Below are positions 49,701-59,230 of a stretch of 64,000 bases of DNA, piece after piece. Position numbers and translations under genes: made by a program. The notes beneath the pieces are model-generated. The model saw only the letters and a program-made list of their open reading frames with translations. It had not been told where the DNA came from and made no database searches. Within the stretch, counting starts at the first letter, position 1. The number at the start of each line of letters is the position of its first letter. Location: the NCBI GenBank assembly GCA_905221605.1, contig CAJNDS010002100.1, forward strand, positions 139,501 through 203,500, in the 5' to 3' direction. This stretch comes from Symbiodinium natans. Lineage: Eukaryota; Sar; Dinophyceae; Suessiales; Symbiodiniaceae.

Positions 49701-51053
49701 AACGAGCACGAGGAAACCCAGAGCTTCGCCTTTGTGGTAGACTATACCTTTCCCTTGCACCTCCACGATCAGCTGGATTGGGCGCCGCCCTGTCGAATGA
49801 GAGTTGGCAGGGACCAGCTTTCGCCCTACACCCAGGAGATCCTGCAAAGAAACAACTTGCAATGTTCGCAGGCTGAAAAGCTGGTTCCGTTCCTGGGAGC
49901 TCACAAGAAGGAGATTGTGGACGGGAAGAGACTCTCATACATGTGCCGCGAGATGGGAGCAAAGGTGGAGAGGCTGCACGCTGCCATGGTCTTCCGTTGC
50001 GAAACATTTTTGAAACCCTGGCTGCAGAAGTGTTACCGGACGAGGCTGATGCTGAAAGAGCAAGGCTTCGGCCACGAAGCAGAGCTCCTAAAACTGGTAA
50101 TGAATGCGATGTATGGGAAACTGATTCAGCGTTGCGAACACAAGCACACGTCCAGAATCTTTTCCGACGTCAATACGTTCATCAGAGCGGCCAACGGCTG
50201 TAGGATGGTGGACCTGGACATCTTCAGCAGACATGATGAGAATGAGTTCATCGGCGTCATTCACAACCTACCGACAAAACCCGTGCTCCAGACTAGCATG
50301 GTACAGATCGGGTTCAGGGTGTTGGAACTCTCCAGGTTGAAGCTCATGCAAATCCATTATCAAGCGATCAAGCGCCTATACCCCCAGGCCATTCCTTTGT
50401 CGACGGATACAGACTCCATCACCTACTTCATCGAAACTGAGCGCGATCCCATGCACAGCTTTGCCGCTGCCAATGAAGCGGGCGACTTCCCCTGCTTTTT
50501 CGATTTGGCCAAGGATCTTGTCGGAAAGCCTGAGCATTCTTGGGCCTTGGAACACCTGACCGCGCAGCAGCGGGCGATTGCTTGGGAACGTGCTGGTGAG
50601 CTTGGAGGCTTTGGCATGGAATACCTTCCCGTCAGGATCGTGGAGCAGATCGGACTCCGCGCGAAGCTGTACTCCACCCTCTTTTCCAGTCTTCACAAGG
50701 GTAAGGACTCGAAGCAGCGGGCAAAGGGAGTCATGAAGAAGGTGATGCCAGGCCACAGCGAGTTCAGGGAGTCCTTGGAGACTGGCCTTGAGAAGTGCGT
50801 GGAGTACTCGCAGATGACCTCCCGGCAGTATTACATGGCGGTGGAGCTGAAGCGTAAAAAAGCTTTGTCTCCCTTCAACGACAAAATCTACCAGCTCGAC
50901 GAGTTTTCGGGAAGACCTTTAGGACATTGGCGCAACTGCCGATTCTTGTCGGAGATGGTGTGGAGTCTGGGAGCTGAAAGCTTGCCGTTCCAGCTGATCA
51001 TGATCTACTTGAAGGGCTCTCCTGATGTGATTGCTCCCGTTGCCAGCAGATAG
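46755..51053 (+). CDS. Protein-primed family B DNA polymerase (Maverick type)
   Basis: 1432 codons from ATG 46755 (ADPAAAAVGPLTVRAVPLRR), TAG at 51051; the frame is open 55 codons further upstream but that part looks non-coding. Residue order from this start: N-terminal region with NPQTQDHSCFAWCVRAAL; a C2H2/CxxC-type finger at about 357-378 (CHRCRVNFSNARTLARHQER); exonuclease Exo I at 427-429 (YMDLEIEC); a CxxC site near 525 (CSNCGVRF); Exo II at 579-582 (NFDW); an acidic insert (about 630-660); polymerase motif A at 939 (SMDVSSMYPS), motif B at 1117-1121 (NAMYG), and motif C at 1218-1220 (STDTDS, both Asp present). The enzyme copies the element from a protein primer bound to the ends. All catalytic motifs are present and no stop interrupts it, in contrast to the capsid block. 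Confidence 0.93.
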   Translation: MADPAAAAVGPLTVRAVPLRRDDGSFWMRQFVIERANGTVQPEELRQARGEIQDLLGLQLYFTIKVKFQMERFVQAPDPFGDGTVAPEIVNEPYLLKPAPWVVAPDADVDRRLNSIIEAARDKLAEHLERARLNGSRENIGGILRMYVLTSPGTEMARLPPGPAVGDEAVGTHHTLPPLLARKKCFWNPQTQDHSCFAWCVRAALMEVGSMSASERKNLARLTDKKLFMEGYAPLQGKAKKNQRLVPCNFGYDFSTLPPPSRGVTELDIQNFEEANGYQLRFFIWVWRSVEWEGRTYYEKHLVRQPRFQDFPARKEINLLRHENHYCLIWNFTSFNSGRGAEMDGSRQNAHNTMRVCHRCRVNFSNARTLARHQERPCNIDPSKRMSTVRMPRPYDPEAENRRSREDIIKYKPGPAEEFAPLTVYMDLEIECQGPPSEQVAEHTQSIQRHVLSGALLAVGRNGYEPHTRSYLTVREAGEGKFAAVERLLTELRRESERYLIWKRRVNIPARLTPAEQQLFDEAARCSNCGVRFVQDNPYSMKVCHHRHGTGEFINAICKRCNSLIVQPRLVRVLMHNGGNFDWKFLIRAISSMRRRSWEEDAAARASFGTVSMDVNDEEPSFKMNTFPDNQFDEEEEVMQQPDEEEESDEGDELGDDVEAAMLGKKWYQLPFSVLYKSGEKLLSFRLGCLQFVDSMNFYKTSLSNLMDELRKVSPDDPSKVFVQMAQLHPELQPAALTTQRRENLHRHFAPDRDIESITEEEFKQWTWNLLLRKLPMPFEKMQGPDVWTKPAVWEVEDYHSSLNPESPGKLAKKVKELQDTCDILGFTNFRQVHNCYLFMDLSLSDVMEHFRSSFHARFGQDPLQKISLPGAAFDAMVRGCLRFRHVELVNDHQVYDYLRDGMMGGLACIFNPRRRANSPELGAHFDPSQPTSYITSMDVSSMYPSVMCEGMPVNSGRLLTLPTNHSERMKWLSETLDGIDYNEHEETQSFAFVVDYTFPLHLHDQLDWAPPCRMRVGRDQLSPYTQEILQRNNLQCSQAEKLVPFLGAHKKEIVDGKRLSYMCREMGAKVERLHAAMVFRCETFLKPWLQKCYRTRLMLKEQGFGHEAELLKLVMNAMYGKLIQRCEHKHTSRIFSDVNTFIRAANGCRMVDLDIFSRHDENEFIGVIHNLPTKPVLQTSMVQIGFRVLELSRLKLMQIHYQAIKRLYPQAIPLSTDTDSITYFIETERDPMHSFAAANEAGDFPCFFDLAKDLVGKPEHSWALEHLTAQQRAIAWERAGELGGFGMEYLPVRIVEQIGLRAKLYSTLFSSLHKGKDSKQRAKGVMKKVMPGHSEFRESLETGLEKCVEYSQMTSRQYYMAVELKRKKALSPFNDKIYQLDEFSGRPLGHWRNCRFLSEMVWSLGAESLPFQLIMIYLKGSPDVIAPVASR

Positions 51054-51327
51054 GCCTTTTCGAGCCTGATTTAGTTGCTTTAGTCGCCTTAGTCGTTCCT
51101 ATTGGTTTCAGTGGCGTAGGAACGCGGTACAGTTTTGCTGCTGTTAAGCTGACTCCCCTTGCTTCTTTCCTTGTACAGCCAGCCGTTTCAAGCGGGGAGT
51201 TTTGGATAGCAGTCCGACTCAGCAGCCACAAACCTGAACCGGGCCCCCTCTGCCTGATGCAAAACTTCACCTCTATTTGCGGAAGTGAGCATGTCACGTT
51301 GCTGAGTCTTGACCCTACACGCGTTGA

Positions 51328-52347
51328 TTAACCAGCCGGTGCTACAGGTCCTACTGCGAGACGCGGCTCTCTTGCTGCCCGTGCATTCCTCGCTTCTCGC
51401 GAGTCCAACCCAGCGCGACCCTCAGCAACGGCCTTGCGGAGATCTCTAGCAACCAATTTTCCGCCGCTCCAACCTTGTAGAGTAAATAGTGGACCCATGT
51501 CTGTGTATTCAATCTGAGCGATAGGGTACGCTTTCTCAGACCAGGCAATTTCCGTCACCCGGTAAGCTCCCCTTCCCTCTCTGGGTTTCACTCGAACCCT
51601 CACCCTGGCACCAACAGCAAGTAATGGCCTTGGTGCATTCTGCTTCGCCTTTGCTTGCATCACTTGGCGCGCATGCTCAGCTTTTGCTGTGTCAGAGTAT
51701 GCTTGGTTGGGAGTGACTCCTGTTCCCGCGTGCTTTCTTGAGTTGTATTGAGCCAACACGTCAGGAAGCAGCTGGTACCATCGATTACGAGGGACAAGGC
51801 CAGCTGATAGTCTACGGGTTAGTGCTTCTTTGAGAGTTCTTATGGCACGCTCCACGAAGAAAGCATGACCTCTTGTCACAACTTTGTCGATGTCGTAGTA
51901 GTCAAGCTTTTGCTTAAACTCGGCCTTGAATTCGCTCCCATCATCAGAGTACACATAAGAGGGAGCTCCCAGTGCCTGTATGATCTGCCTCCAGGCTGTG
52001 GCTGTGGCTGGTGATGTTTTGTTGGCGAGAGGCACGGCAGCTGCTTTCTTCGTGAAGCTGTCAACCGCAACTAACATGTAGCGATAAGGGTTCGTGCTGA
52101 AAACACTCATGTCAGCAAGATCCACCTGTAATTGATGCATGGGTTCAACGGGAACGTACGAATTGTAGCCGCGTTGGGGTCTGTCCTCTCTGACCTTGAG
52201 CCCATCCATAAACCGAACCACATCTCCTCTTGAGATTGTAGGATCCCTTGCCCTTGCCTGTCGTAGCGTGTCAGCAATGCTTCCGAATCCATTTCGAGGA
52301 TCCTCGTAGACTTGCTTGATGAGATTTTGTCTTACAGCGTCTGCCAT
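51328..52347 (-). CDS. Retroviral-type integrase (Maverick c-integrase)
   Basis: 339 codons from ATG 52345-52347. The N-terminal part is helical, with DPTISRGDVVRFMDG. The catalytic core has the DDE triad: D76 (HQLQVDLADM), D135 or D136 (YVYSDDGSEF) and E166 (RGHAFFVERAIRTLKEALTR). The C-terminal part is SH3-like and basic (LLAVGARVRVRVKPREGRGA) followed by an Ala/Arg-rich tail. This enzyme inserts the element into chromosomal DNA. It converges with the polymerase gene, with a 274-bp gap between the stops. The frame is intact, which together with the polymerase suggests recent activity or selection on mobility. Confidence 0.92.
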   Translation of the reverse strand: MADAVRQNLIKQVYEDPRNGFGSIADTLRQARARDPTISRGDVVRFMDGLKVREDRPQRGYNSYVPVEPMHQLQVDLADMSVFSTNPYRYMLVAVDSFTKKAAAVPLANKTSPATATAWRQIIQALGAPSYVYSDDGSEFKAEFKQKLDYYDIDKVVTRGHAFFVERAIRTLKEALTRRLSAGLVPRNRWYQLLPDVLAQYNSRKHAGTGVTPNQAYSDTAKAEHARQVMQAKAKQNAPRPLLAVGARVRVRVKPREGRGAYRVTEIAWSEKAYPIAQIEYTDMGPLFTLQGWSGGKLVARDLRKAVAEGRAGLDSREARNARAAREPRLAVGPVAPAG

Positions 52348-53134
52348 TGATTTTTTTTTGACTTAAGCAACGCTCAGCAAGCCTTCGTCCTGAGAGGTGA
52401 AGTTGCCTCTTGAACCTCAGAAGCGCCAGCTCGGTAAGAGAAAAGAGGCGGTCAGTTGGTAGCCTGCTGACTCTCTGAGTTACTTGTTGTGAGCATGCCG
52501 GATTGTGATTGGGGGTCGACCTTGTCTGCGTCCCTGGAGTGTGGGGATACTGCAGAACAGAGCATGTTCAAACCAGCAACACGCATGAGACAGTGCAAAA
52601 AAATTCTCGAGGCTTGCACGGAACTGACGTGAAACAAACACCGGATATTTTTTGCGTCATCAACTGATTTTTGGGCTGGAGTGTGGGGATACTTGAGAAC
52701 AGAGCTAAATGCAAAACCATGCGGAATTTTTCATTTCAAGCGGATCATCGTGTCCACTGAACCGTTTTGAGGCTTACATTTGCAATCTTCGTGGCATTTT
52801 TTCGAACTTTGCTGCGAGAATAACGCGAATTTTGTGCGATACTTGCTTCATTTTTGCAATAATTTTAGCACTTGATACTTTTGCATAAATTTTGGACAAA
52901 TATTCCACGCTACTTTGCTCGAATAAATTTCGCTTTTTTGCACAAGTTGCTCGAAAATTACTCGAATACTTTGCTCGAATACTCGCTTGATAAAGAAGAA
53001 CATAAAACTTCAAAAAGATCAAGAAATGAGCATAGACGAACCTTCTTCAAATCAGCTGTTTTTTTTGTTGAAGTCTCGTCAATATTTGTAAAGAAAAAAG
53101 ATCTGAGCCAATAGCCTGTGCTACTCCATATATA
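52348..53134. other. A+T-rich right flank of the integrase, no gene
   Basis: Upstream region of the integrase. A 30-bp direct repeat (CTGGAGTGTGGGGATAC, then GAGAACAGAGC) occurs at 52534 and 52676, 142 bp apart. At 52780-53000 the sequence is A+T-rich with repeated CTCGAATA and CTCGAAA words. No coding was seen. Confidence 0.5.
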
Positions 53135-53445
53135 CACGCCGCTCCAAGGCAGCAATTCCAGGCCACGCTGCTGAATGTGTTACATTGAAAAAGTTTCTGG
53201 AAACCCACCCATGAGCTGACACCCAAAACTGTGTTGGAACAAGGCAACACAAAGACCAAACACTGCCAAACAACTACGTCAAAAACAAAGCCTTTATCTG
53301 AAACAACCTTACAGCCTTACCATGCACCGGAATCGACTCCAAAAACGCACAGCTCTTTTTGTACGCGCAAAACTCTGGCAAACTTCTATCTGCCAGCTAG
53401 TTTGAGACTCTAATTCCTTTGTTGTCAAAAAATAAGCTCTTCTTC
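53135..53445. repeat. Flanking direct repeat, right copy
   Basis: Diverged, shortened copy of 36660-37060 in the same orientation. The coding part of the minus-strand frame in the left copy is reduced here to its C-terminus (LFFDNKGIRVSN in the antisense frame). Confidence 0.7.
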
Positions 53446-54429
53446 TTGCAAAAACTAAAAGGTGCGCACTTGCTTAAAAATTTGTGTCTTCATTGCCTCA
53501 GCCGTAGCAGAAGAAGGTCCCGTTGTTAGAAAGTTCCTGTCCAACAACACCCAAGAAGGAAGCTTTGATGTTTGGAACCCGTGAGAATCCAGTAGAACAG
53601 CAATCAAACCCCTTCGCTGCTTTGAAGCTTAAGAAGTTCCAACTTCCACATTGCACCAAGAAGGAGAACTGCAAACTTCGTGACGACTGTAAACGTCTGG
53701 AGACCAAAAAATACTTTGGAGGACAAGAACCTGTTCATTGTTAAAATCTGTTGTGTTTTACAAGCCACTAGTTTATTTTAGAATTTGCTGAAAACACACG
53801 CGACAAAGTTAGTTTGTTTAACGCCTTGCAAGGTTCGATTAACACTTCGTCCGTTAATCTGGAAGTTGACTTTGGTAATGTTTCTTCTTAAGCCTTGGAA
53901 AGGTGTTCGTGGCTAATGTCGGTAACGTTCTTTCTTCTTGGTGTGGGACGGAAGTGGCTAAAGAAAAATTTTGTGCCAGGAACTTGAGAGCTGCGTTTTA
54001 AAGAAAGAAGGAAAGGGCCTGCCGCAAGTTGATAAGCTTGAGAATAAGCAGTGTGGCCAACACGTTTTGTCTTCAACGCCTCTTTTCTTCTTCGAGGGTC
54101 AGGTCGAAGATCTTCAGTTCGAAAGGTCCTGCTTTTTTGATCAGGAAGGGAGCAGCATGACATGTTGTGCTTGGATTTGCGAGCTATCAACTGCTGGTTC
54201 TGTTGAGTGAACTGTTTTGCTGACGCGCAGAAGCTCAATTTTTGGGGGAAGTGGAACTGCAATGCAGTTTCAGAGGCTCATGCGAGCATCATGTTTGAAG
54301 GGGGGGAGCTGCGCCCCCCTCCCCCCTAACCCTTGCTTGTTCAAGCTCGGAAACTGTGGAAGCACAAAACATGGGGTTTGCCGACAAGCTAGATGATAGG
54401 TGGAATGGATTCCAAAATCTTTGTGTCAC
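53446..54429. other. No recognised gene
   Basis: A plus-strand frame at 53523-53744 (EALMFGTRENPVEQQSNPFA, Lys/Cys-rich end) is protein-like but unrecognised. The rest, including 53971-54262, shows nothing I can support. It ends with C-rich sequence at 54315-54328. Confidence 0.4.
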
Positions 54430-54559
54430 TACTACGACTACTACTCCTACTACTACTACGACTACTACTACTACTACTACTATTACTACTACTGCTACTA
54501 CTATACTACTGCTACTACTACTGTACTACTACTACTACTGCTACTACTACTATTGCTAT

Positions 54560-54632
<73 letters not shown>

Positions 54633-54640
54633 GTTACTAT

Positions 54641-54680
<40 letters not shown>

Positions 54681-54779
54681 GCTACTACTACTATTACTAT
54701 TATTATTATGATTACGATTATTATTACGACTATTATTATTACCGTTACTATTACTACTACTTCTACTACGACGACGACG

Positions 54780-54848
<69 letters not shown>

Positions 54849-54924
54849 GCTACTGCTACTGCGACTGCTACTTGCTACTGCAACTGCTACTGCTACTATT
54901 ACTAATACTATTACTACTACAATG

Positions 54925-54974
<50 letters not shown>

Positions 54975-55239
54975 AATTATTACTACTGCTACTACTATTA
55001 TTACGACAACTACTACGACTACTACTACTACAATTACTGCTATTTCTATTACTACTACTATTACAACAACAACAACAACAACTACTACTACTACTACTAC
55101 TACTACTACTGCTACTACCAGTACTATCAGTACTACTACGACTACAACAACTACTACTATTATTGCGCCTACTACTACTATTACGTACTACTAGTACTAC
55201 TATTACTTCTACTACTACTACTACTACTACTACTACTAT

Positions 55240-55289
<50 letters not shown>

Positions 55290-55298
55290 GTACTAGTT

Positions 55299-55349
<51 letters not shown>

Positions 55350-55410
55350 CTGCTACTACTACTACTACTACTACGACGACGACAATTACTAGTACTACTA
55401 CTACTACTAT

Positions 55411-55451
<41 letters not shown>

Positions 55452-55454
55452 TTT

Positions 55455-55520
<66 letters not shown>

Positions 55521-55605
55521 TTACTTCTAGTTTTATTTCTACTTCTACTTCTACTTCTACTTCTACTTCTACTTCTACTTCTACTTCTACGACTTAGACG
55601 ACGAC
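54430..55605. repeat. TAC/CTA trinucleotide satellite 1
   Basis: About 1.17 kb of TAC triplets with TGC, TAT, GAC and TTC variants, ending in a clean TTCTAC hexamer array (55540-55590). All three frames stay open and give poly-Tyr, poly-Thr or poly-Leu; on the minus strand Ser/Val/Arg-rich. These frames are by-products of the triplet repeat. Confidence 0.95.
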
Positions 55606-55639
55606 TACTCTTACGACGACGACTACCACTACTATTAAG

Positions 55640-56335
55640 AAGGTTCGGGGGTTTGGGCTTGCGCGATTTTTTTTTGGGATGAGGTTTCGGGTTGAGGGTT
55701 TTCGGCTTGCGTTTTTTCTTTTTTTGATGAGGTTTAGGGTTGAGGGTTTTGGGCTTGCGTGATTTCTTTCTTGGGCTGAGGTTTCGGGTTTTGGGTTGTA
55801 TGTCTTGAGCTTGCATGTTTTTGGGATGAGGTTTAGGGTTTAGGGTTTTGGATTGAGGGATTTTGCGCTTGCGTGATTTTTAGCACGAAATCTTTGGGAG
55901 GGTTTTTTTAAGCGGATGGTTTTAACATGAAATGTTTTGGGATGAGAGTGTAGAAGCGCTTGCACTGTTCTTCCTCCGGAGGTAGGGTTTAGGGCTTAGC
56001 TTGAGGGTCTCGACGTATGGTTGAGGGTTTAGTCTGAGGGTTCTTTTGGGCTTGCTCTTCGTTTCGGGAGGTAGGGTTGAGGGCTTAGTCTGCGGGTTCT
56101 TTTTGGTTGTTCTTCGTCTCGGGAGGTAGGGTTGAGGGCCTAGTCTGAGGGTTCTTTTGGGCTTCTTCGTTTCGGGAGGTAGGATTTAGGGCTTAGCCTG
56201 AGGGTTCTTGTTTGGGTTTGCTTAGGGTCAGGTTGTTATGGGCTTGCAGTGCGCTTCGTCTCGGGAGGTAGGGTTTAGGGCTTAGACTCACGGTTATTTT
56301 TGGGCTTGCTATGTTGTCTTTTCCTTCGCAAAGAT
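55640..56335. repeat. Telomere-like minisatellites between the two TAC satellites
   Basis: 55655-55870 has four to five units of about 60 bp (GATGAGGTTTAGGGTTGAGG ... GGGCTTGCGTGATTT). 55975-56330 has five units of about 60-70 bp (CGGGAGGTAGGGTTGAGGGC, TTAGTCTGAGGGTTCTTTTG). Each unit contains one or two TTTAGGG-like words, so these look like higher-order repeats grown from telomere-like seeds. Confidence 0.85.
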
Positions 56336-56459
56336 GCAATGTTTTTCGCCCCCCCCCCCTCCCTTCCTCTCCTCAGCAGACAAAGCACAGGAGCAAACGT
56401 AAGAAAGCAGCATTAAGCAGGCAAAGCACAGGAAAAACACCGTGAACAGTTAGGGGCTT

Positions 56460-56554
56460 GTCAGCTACCGCTACTAGTACCACCACTACTGCTACTGCTA
56501 CGGCTACTGCTACTGCTACTGCTACTGCTACTACTACTACTACTACTACTACTG

Positions 56555-56608
<54 letters not shown>

Positions 56609-56728
56609 TTACTTCTACTTTTACTTCTACTTCTACTTCTACTTCTACGACTACTACTGCGACGACGACGATTATTACTACTACGACGACGACGACTACT
56701 ACTACTACTTCTACTTCTACTTCTACTT

Positions 56729-56789
<61 letters not shown>

Positions 56790-56794
56790 GACTT

Positions 56795-56830
<36 letters not shown>

Positions 56831-56837
56831 TTACTAT

Positions 56838-56924
<87 letters not shown>

Positions 56925-56931
56925 GACTACG

Positions 56932-56976
<45 letters not shown>

Positions 56977-57053
56977 GCTACTGCTACTGCTACTGCTACT
57001 GCTAATGCTACTGCTACTGCTAATGCTAATGCTACTGCTACTGTTACTATTAT

Positions 57054-57100
<47 letters not shown>

Positions 57101-57258
57101 TTATTACTATTATTCTTATTATTATTATTATTATTTTTATTTGCAATACCACTACTCCTACTCCTTCTCCTACTCCTACTCCTATTCCTCCTAGTGCTTC
57201 TTCTTCTACTTTTATTATCACTGCGACGACTACGAGTACGACAACAGCAAAGACGACG

Positions 57259-57293
<35 letters not shown>

Positions 57294-57314
57294 TGCTGCT
57301 GCTGCTGCTGCTGC

Positions 57315-57345
<31 letters not shown>

Positions 57346-57350
57346 AAACC
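56460..57350. repeat. TAC trinucleotide satellite 2 with GCC/TGC end
   Basis: About 780 bp of TAC-type triplets, then TCC/TAT variants, then a clean GGC and TGC run (57255-57346). The triplet word changes in blocks, as expected from repeated slippage. The long open frames on both strands are not genes. Confidence 0.95.
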
Positions 57351-58744
57351 ATTCGCTACTTGCATTGCGCTTGGTAATGGTGCTCTCGTGTAGAGCGGGG
57401 AGCGTCCTAGCGTCAGGACTCGACATCGCGCTCTCGTGCAGAGCGTCTTCGCTCGCTTGCTCATTCAACTCGATCTTCAGTCATTCGTTCACTCACTTCA
57501 TGCATTCCCTCATTCACTAACACGCACCGAAACCCACTCCCTCACTTGCTCGCGCCTTCCCTCCCTCACTCCCTCACTCTCAACCACTCGCAGGTTATTG
57601 TTATTGTGCCATGCCACTGCTTTCTACAACAGTGAAACGTGTGTGTCTTCCGGGCCTCGTACTATGGATTGTTGTTAGTCTTGCCGCTTCATTCATTTTG
57701 GTCTTACACGATATTTGCTCACCATACTACCTATTGGAAGAGGTTTTCCTCAAGAGAGCTGGAAAATTGTCCAGGGCATGGTACGTGTAGGGCGCAAGGG
57801 AACCTGGACACATGTGCCAAACGCCAACCTTTGCGCTGGATATCCCAAGGGCACCCAAGAAGTTTTGGACCTGTTTACTCCTCGGGAACCAAACCCCAGA
57901 CCTGGTACCCAGGAATTCCACTACCTCTTTAAAAGGAATATTCCTTAAATTTCAAGAAGGATCCTTATATGGTTTTACGGAATATTCCTTAATTAAGGGG
58001 TGTTGGAGTCTCTGGGTATAGCTGCCGAGGAAGCGCCGCAGCATATTCTGAGCTGCCCCTCTCATCACGTTTCAAGAGGTGATGTATTAACGGCTGGCCC
58101 CCCTGCCACTTACGTTGGTGCACTTTTTGCGTGTTAGATCTTAAGGTTTGGTGTGGCTTTTGCGTATTGTAGTCTACGCAACCGAATCCCTGAAGGACCG
58201 AAACACCAAGCAGGCTGTGAAGGATGGAAAAAACTTGGGCAAGTCGACAGTCAGCACTGCAATCAGAGAGCCGAAGAGGCCCTCAAGGCAGTTCAGAGAG
58301 GATTGTTTGACCTACCAACAAATCTACCAAAGCCAGAATGTCCAAAATCACTTTTACCCTGCTCGCAGGCCATCATGCTGCGTGTTGATGTGTTAACGCG
58401 TGCGTTCTGGCAACAGGGAGCTTGCATCGCTGGCAGAGAGTCCACTGCGGTGATCGTGCTGGAGTGGCTGATCGAAGTTGGCGCTGATCTCTTGAGAGCC
58501 TCATCGACGAAATGCAGATTCTTGGACCATTCTGGAGGACTACACGCGCGGCAGCAAGCCTTCTGCGATCATCGGATGCTGTGGAGTGAGACGTAGTGAG
58601 GCTGTGACGTGGCATCTGATACAACAGTGTGCATGGGCAAGTTTGAACATTCGCGCTAGCTTGACATGCTTCCACTGCTGGTAGCAATCTTGGCTACAAG
58701 AAAAGGTCTGAAACGAAGAACTTGACTGTAGATTTGGGAAGGGT
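57351..58744. other. No firm gene; one GGAATATTCC-type element
   Basis: Pyrimidine-rich CACTCACTT-type sequence at 57480-57600. An element with GGAATATTCCTTAA words at 57930-58005 matches 27484-27575, including the following TTGGAGTCTCTGGGT. A plus-strand frame at 58153-58596 (AEEALKAVQRGLFDLPTNLP) is protein-like but unrecognised. Confidence 0.45.
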
Positions 58745-59230
58745 TCATCGACTTGACGGAAGGCTTGCAGTGAGGTTTGTGCGGGGGTTTTCCCAAAAAA
58801 AATGCTCAATTGGCGAAAGTTTTTTCACAGCTGGTCCCATGGATTTTGCGTTCGAAGCTGTTTGCTCAGCCGAAAGCAGCATGGTGAATTTTGTGCCATA
58901 CTCATGGTCGGCCAAGTTCACTTGTAGGCCTCAGGCTCTACCGACCCCAAAAGTGTTGCAGATATCCGCATGCAGCCTTTTGTCAACGAACCTGGCAAAT
59001 CCAGCTTCGCTGTTCGTGGTGCCGGTTTCATGCATGGCAAAGCATGGCCGCCTTTGCAAGGGCACTTCTAGAGTCAGCTGCGGATGCACAAGGTGTGCAT
59101 CAACAGAGTTGTGCAAAGTGATGACGTCGTTGCTCACAACGATGATGAACCGTAGTAGGTGCAATGTTGCTTTGGGCAGTACGGTTTGTATGTGTACACG
59201 TCTGTGATCAACGACCATACACTGCCACAT
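58745..59230 (-). pseudogene. Unrecognised coding remnant with one stop
   Basis: On the minus strand a frame of about 162 codons is interrupted by a single TGA at about 58935. Before it: LLRFIIVVSNDVITLHNSVD and ETGTTNSEAGFARFVDKRLH; after it: DHEYGTKFTMLLSAEQTASN and VKKLSPIEHFFWENPRTNLT. The composition is protein-like throughout. The family is not recognised. The plus strand is also open here (161 codons) but with less protein-like content. Confidence 0.4.

Larger units (their letters stand above)
36485..53745. mobile_element. Maverick/Polinton-type element, partly decayed
   Basis: The block contains a protein-primed family B DNA polymerase, a retroviral-type integrase, an FtsK/HerA-type packaging ATPase and a minor-capsid-like gene, the diagnostic set of Maverick/Polinton elements. 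Gene order is a minus-strand morphogenesis block (39.3-42.1 kb), plus-strand NTPase, small protein and polymerase (43.1-51.05 kb), and minus-strand integrase (51.3-52.35 kb). No telomere-like array occurs inside, in contrast to everything around it. I could not identify terminal inverted repeats or a target-site duplication, so the limits given are those of the flanking direct repeat. No major capsid or cysteine-protease gene was recognised. Confidence 0.75.

Noticed and set aside
54356-55816. Open frames of 100-211 codons on both strands (poly-Tyr, poly-Thr, poly-Leu, poly-Ser)
   Set aside because: They are produced by the TAC triplet satellite, which has no stop in any frame; no non-repetitive protein sequence is attached.
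56373-57520. Open frames of up to 363 codons (Val-, Ala-, Ser- and Thr-rich)
   Set aside because: Same reason: triplet satellite with GGC/TGC end.
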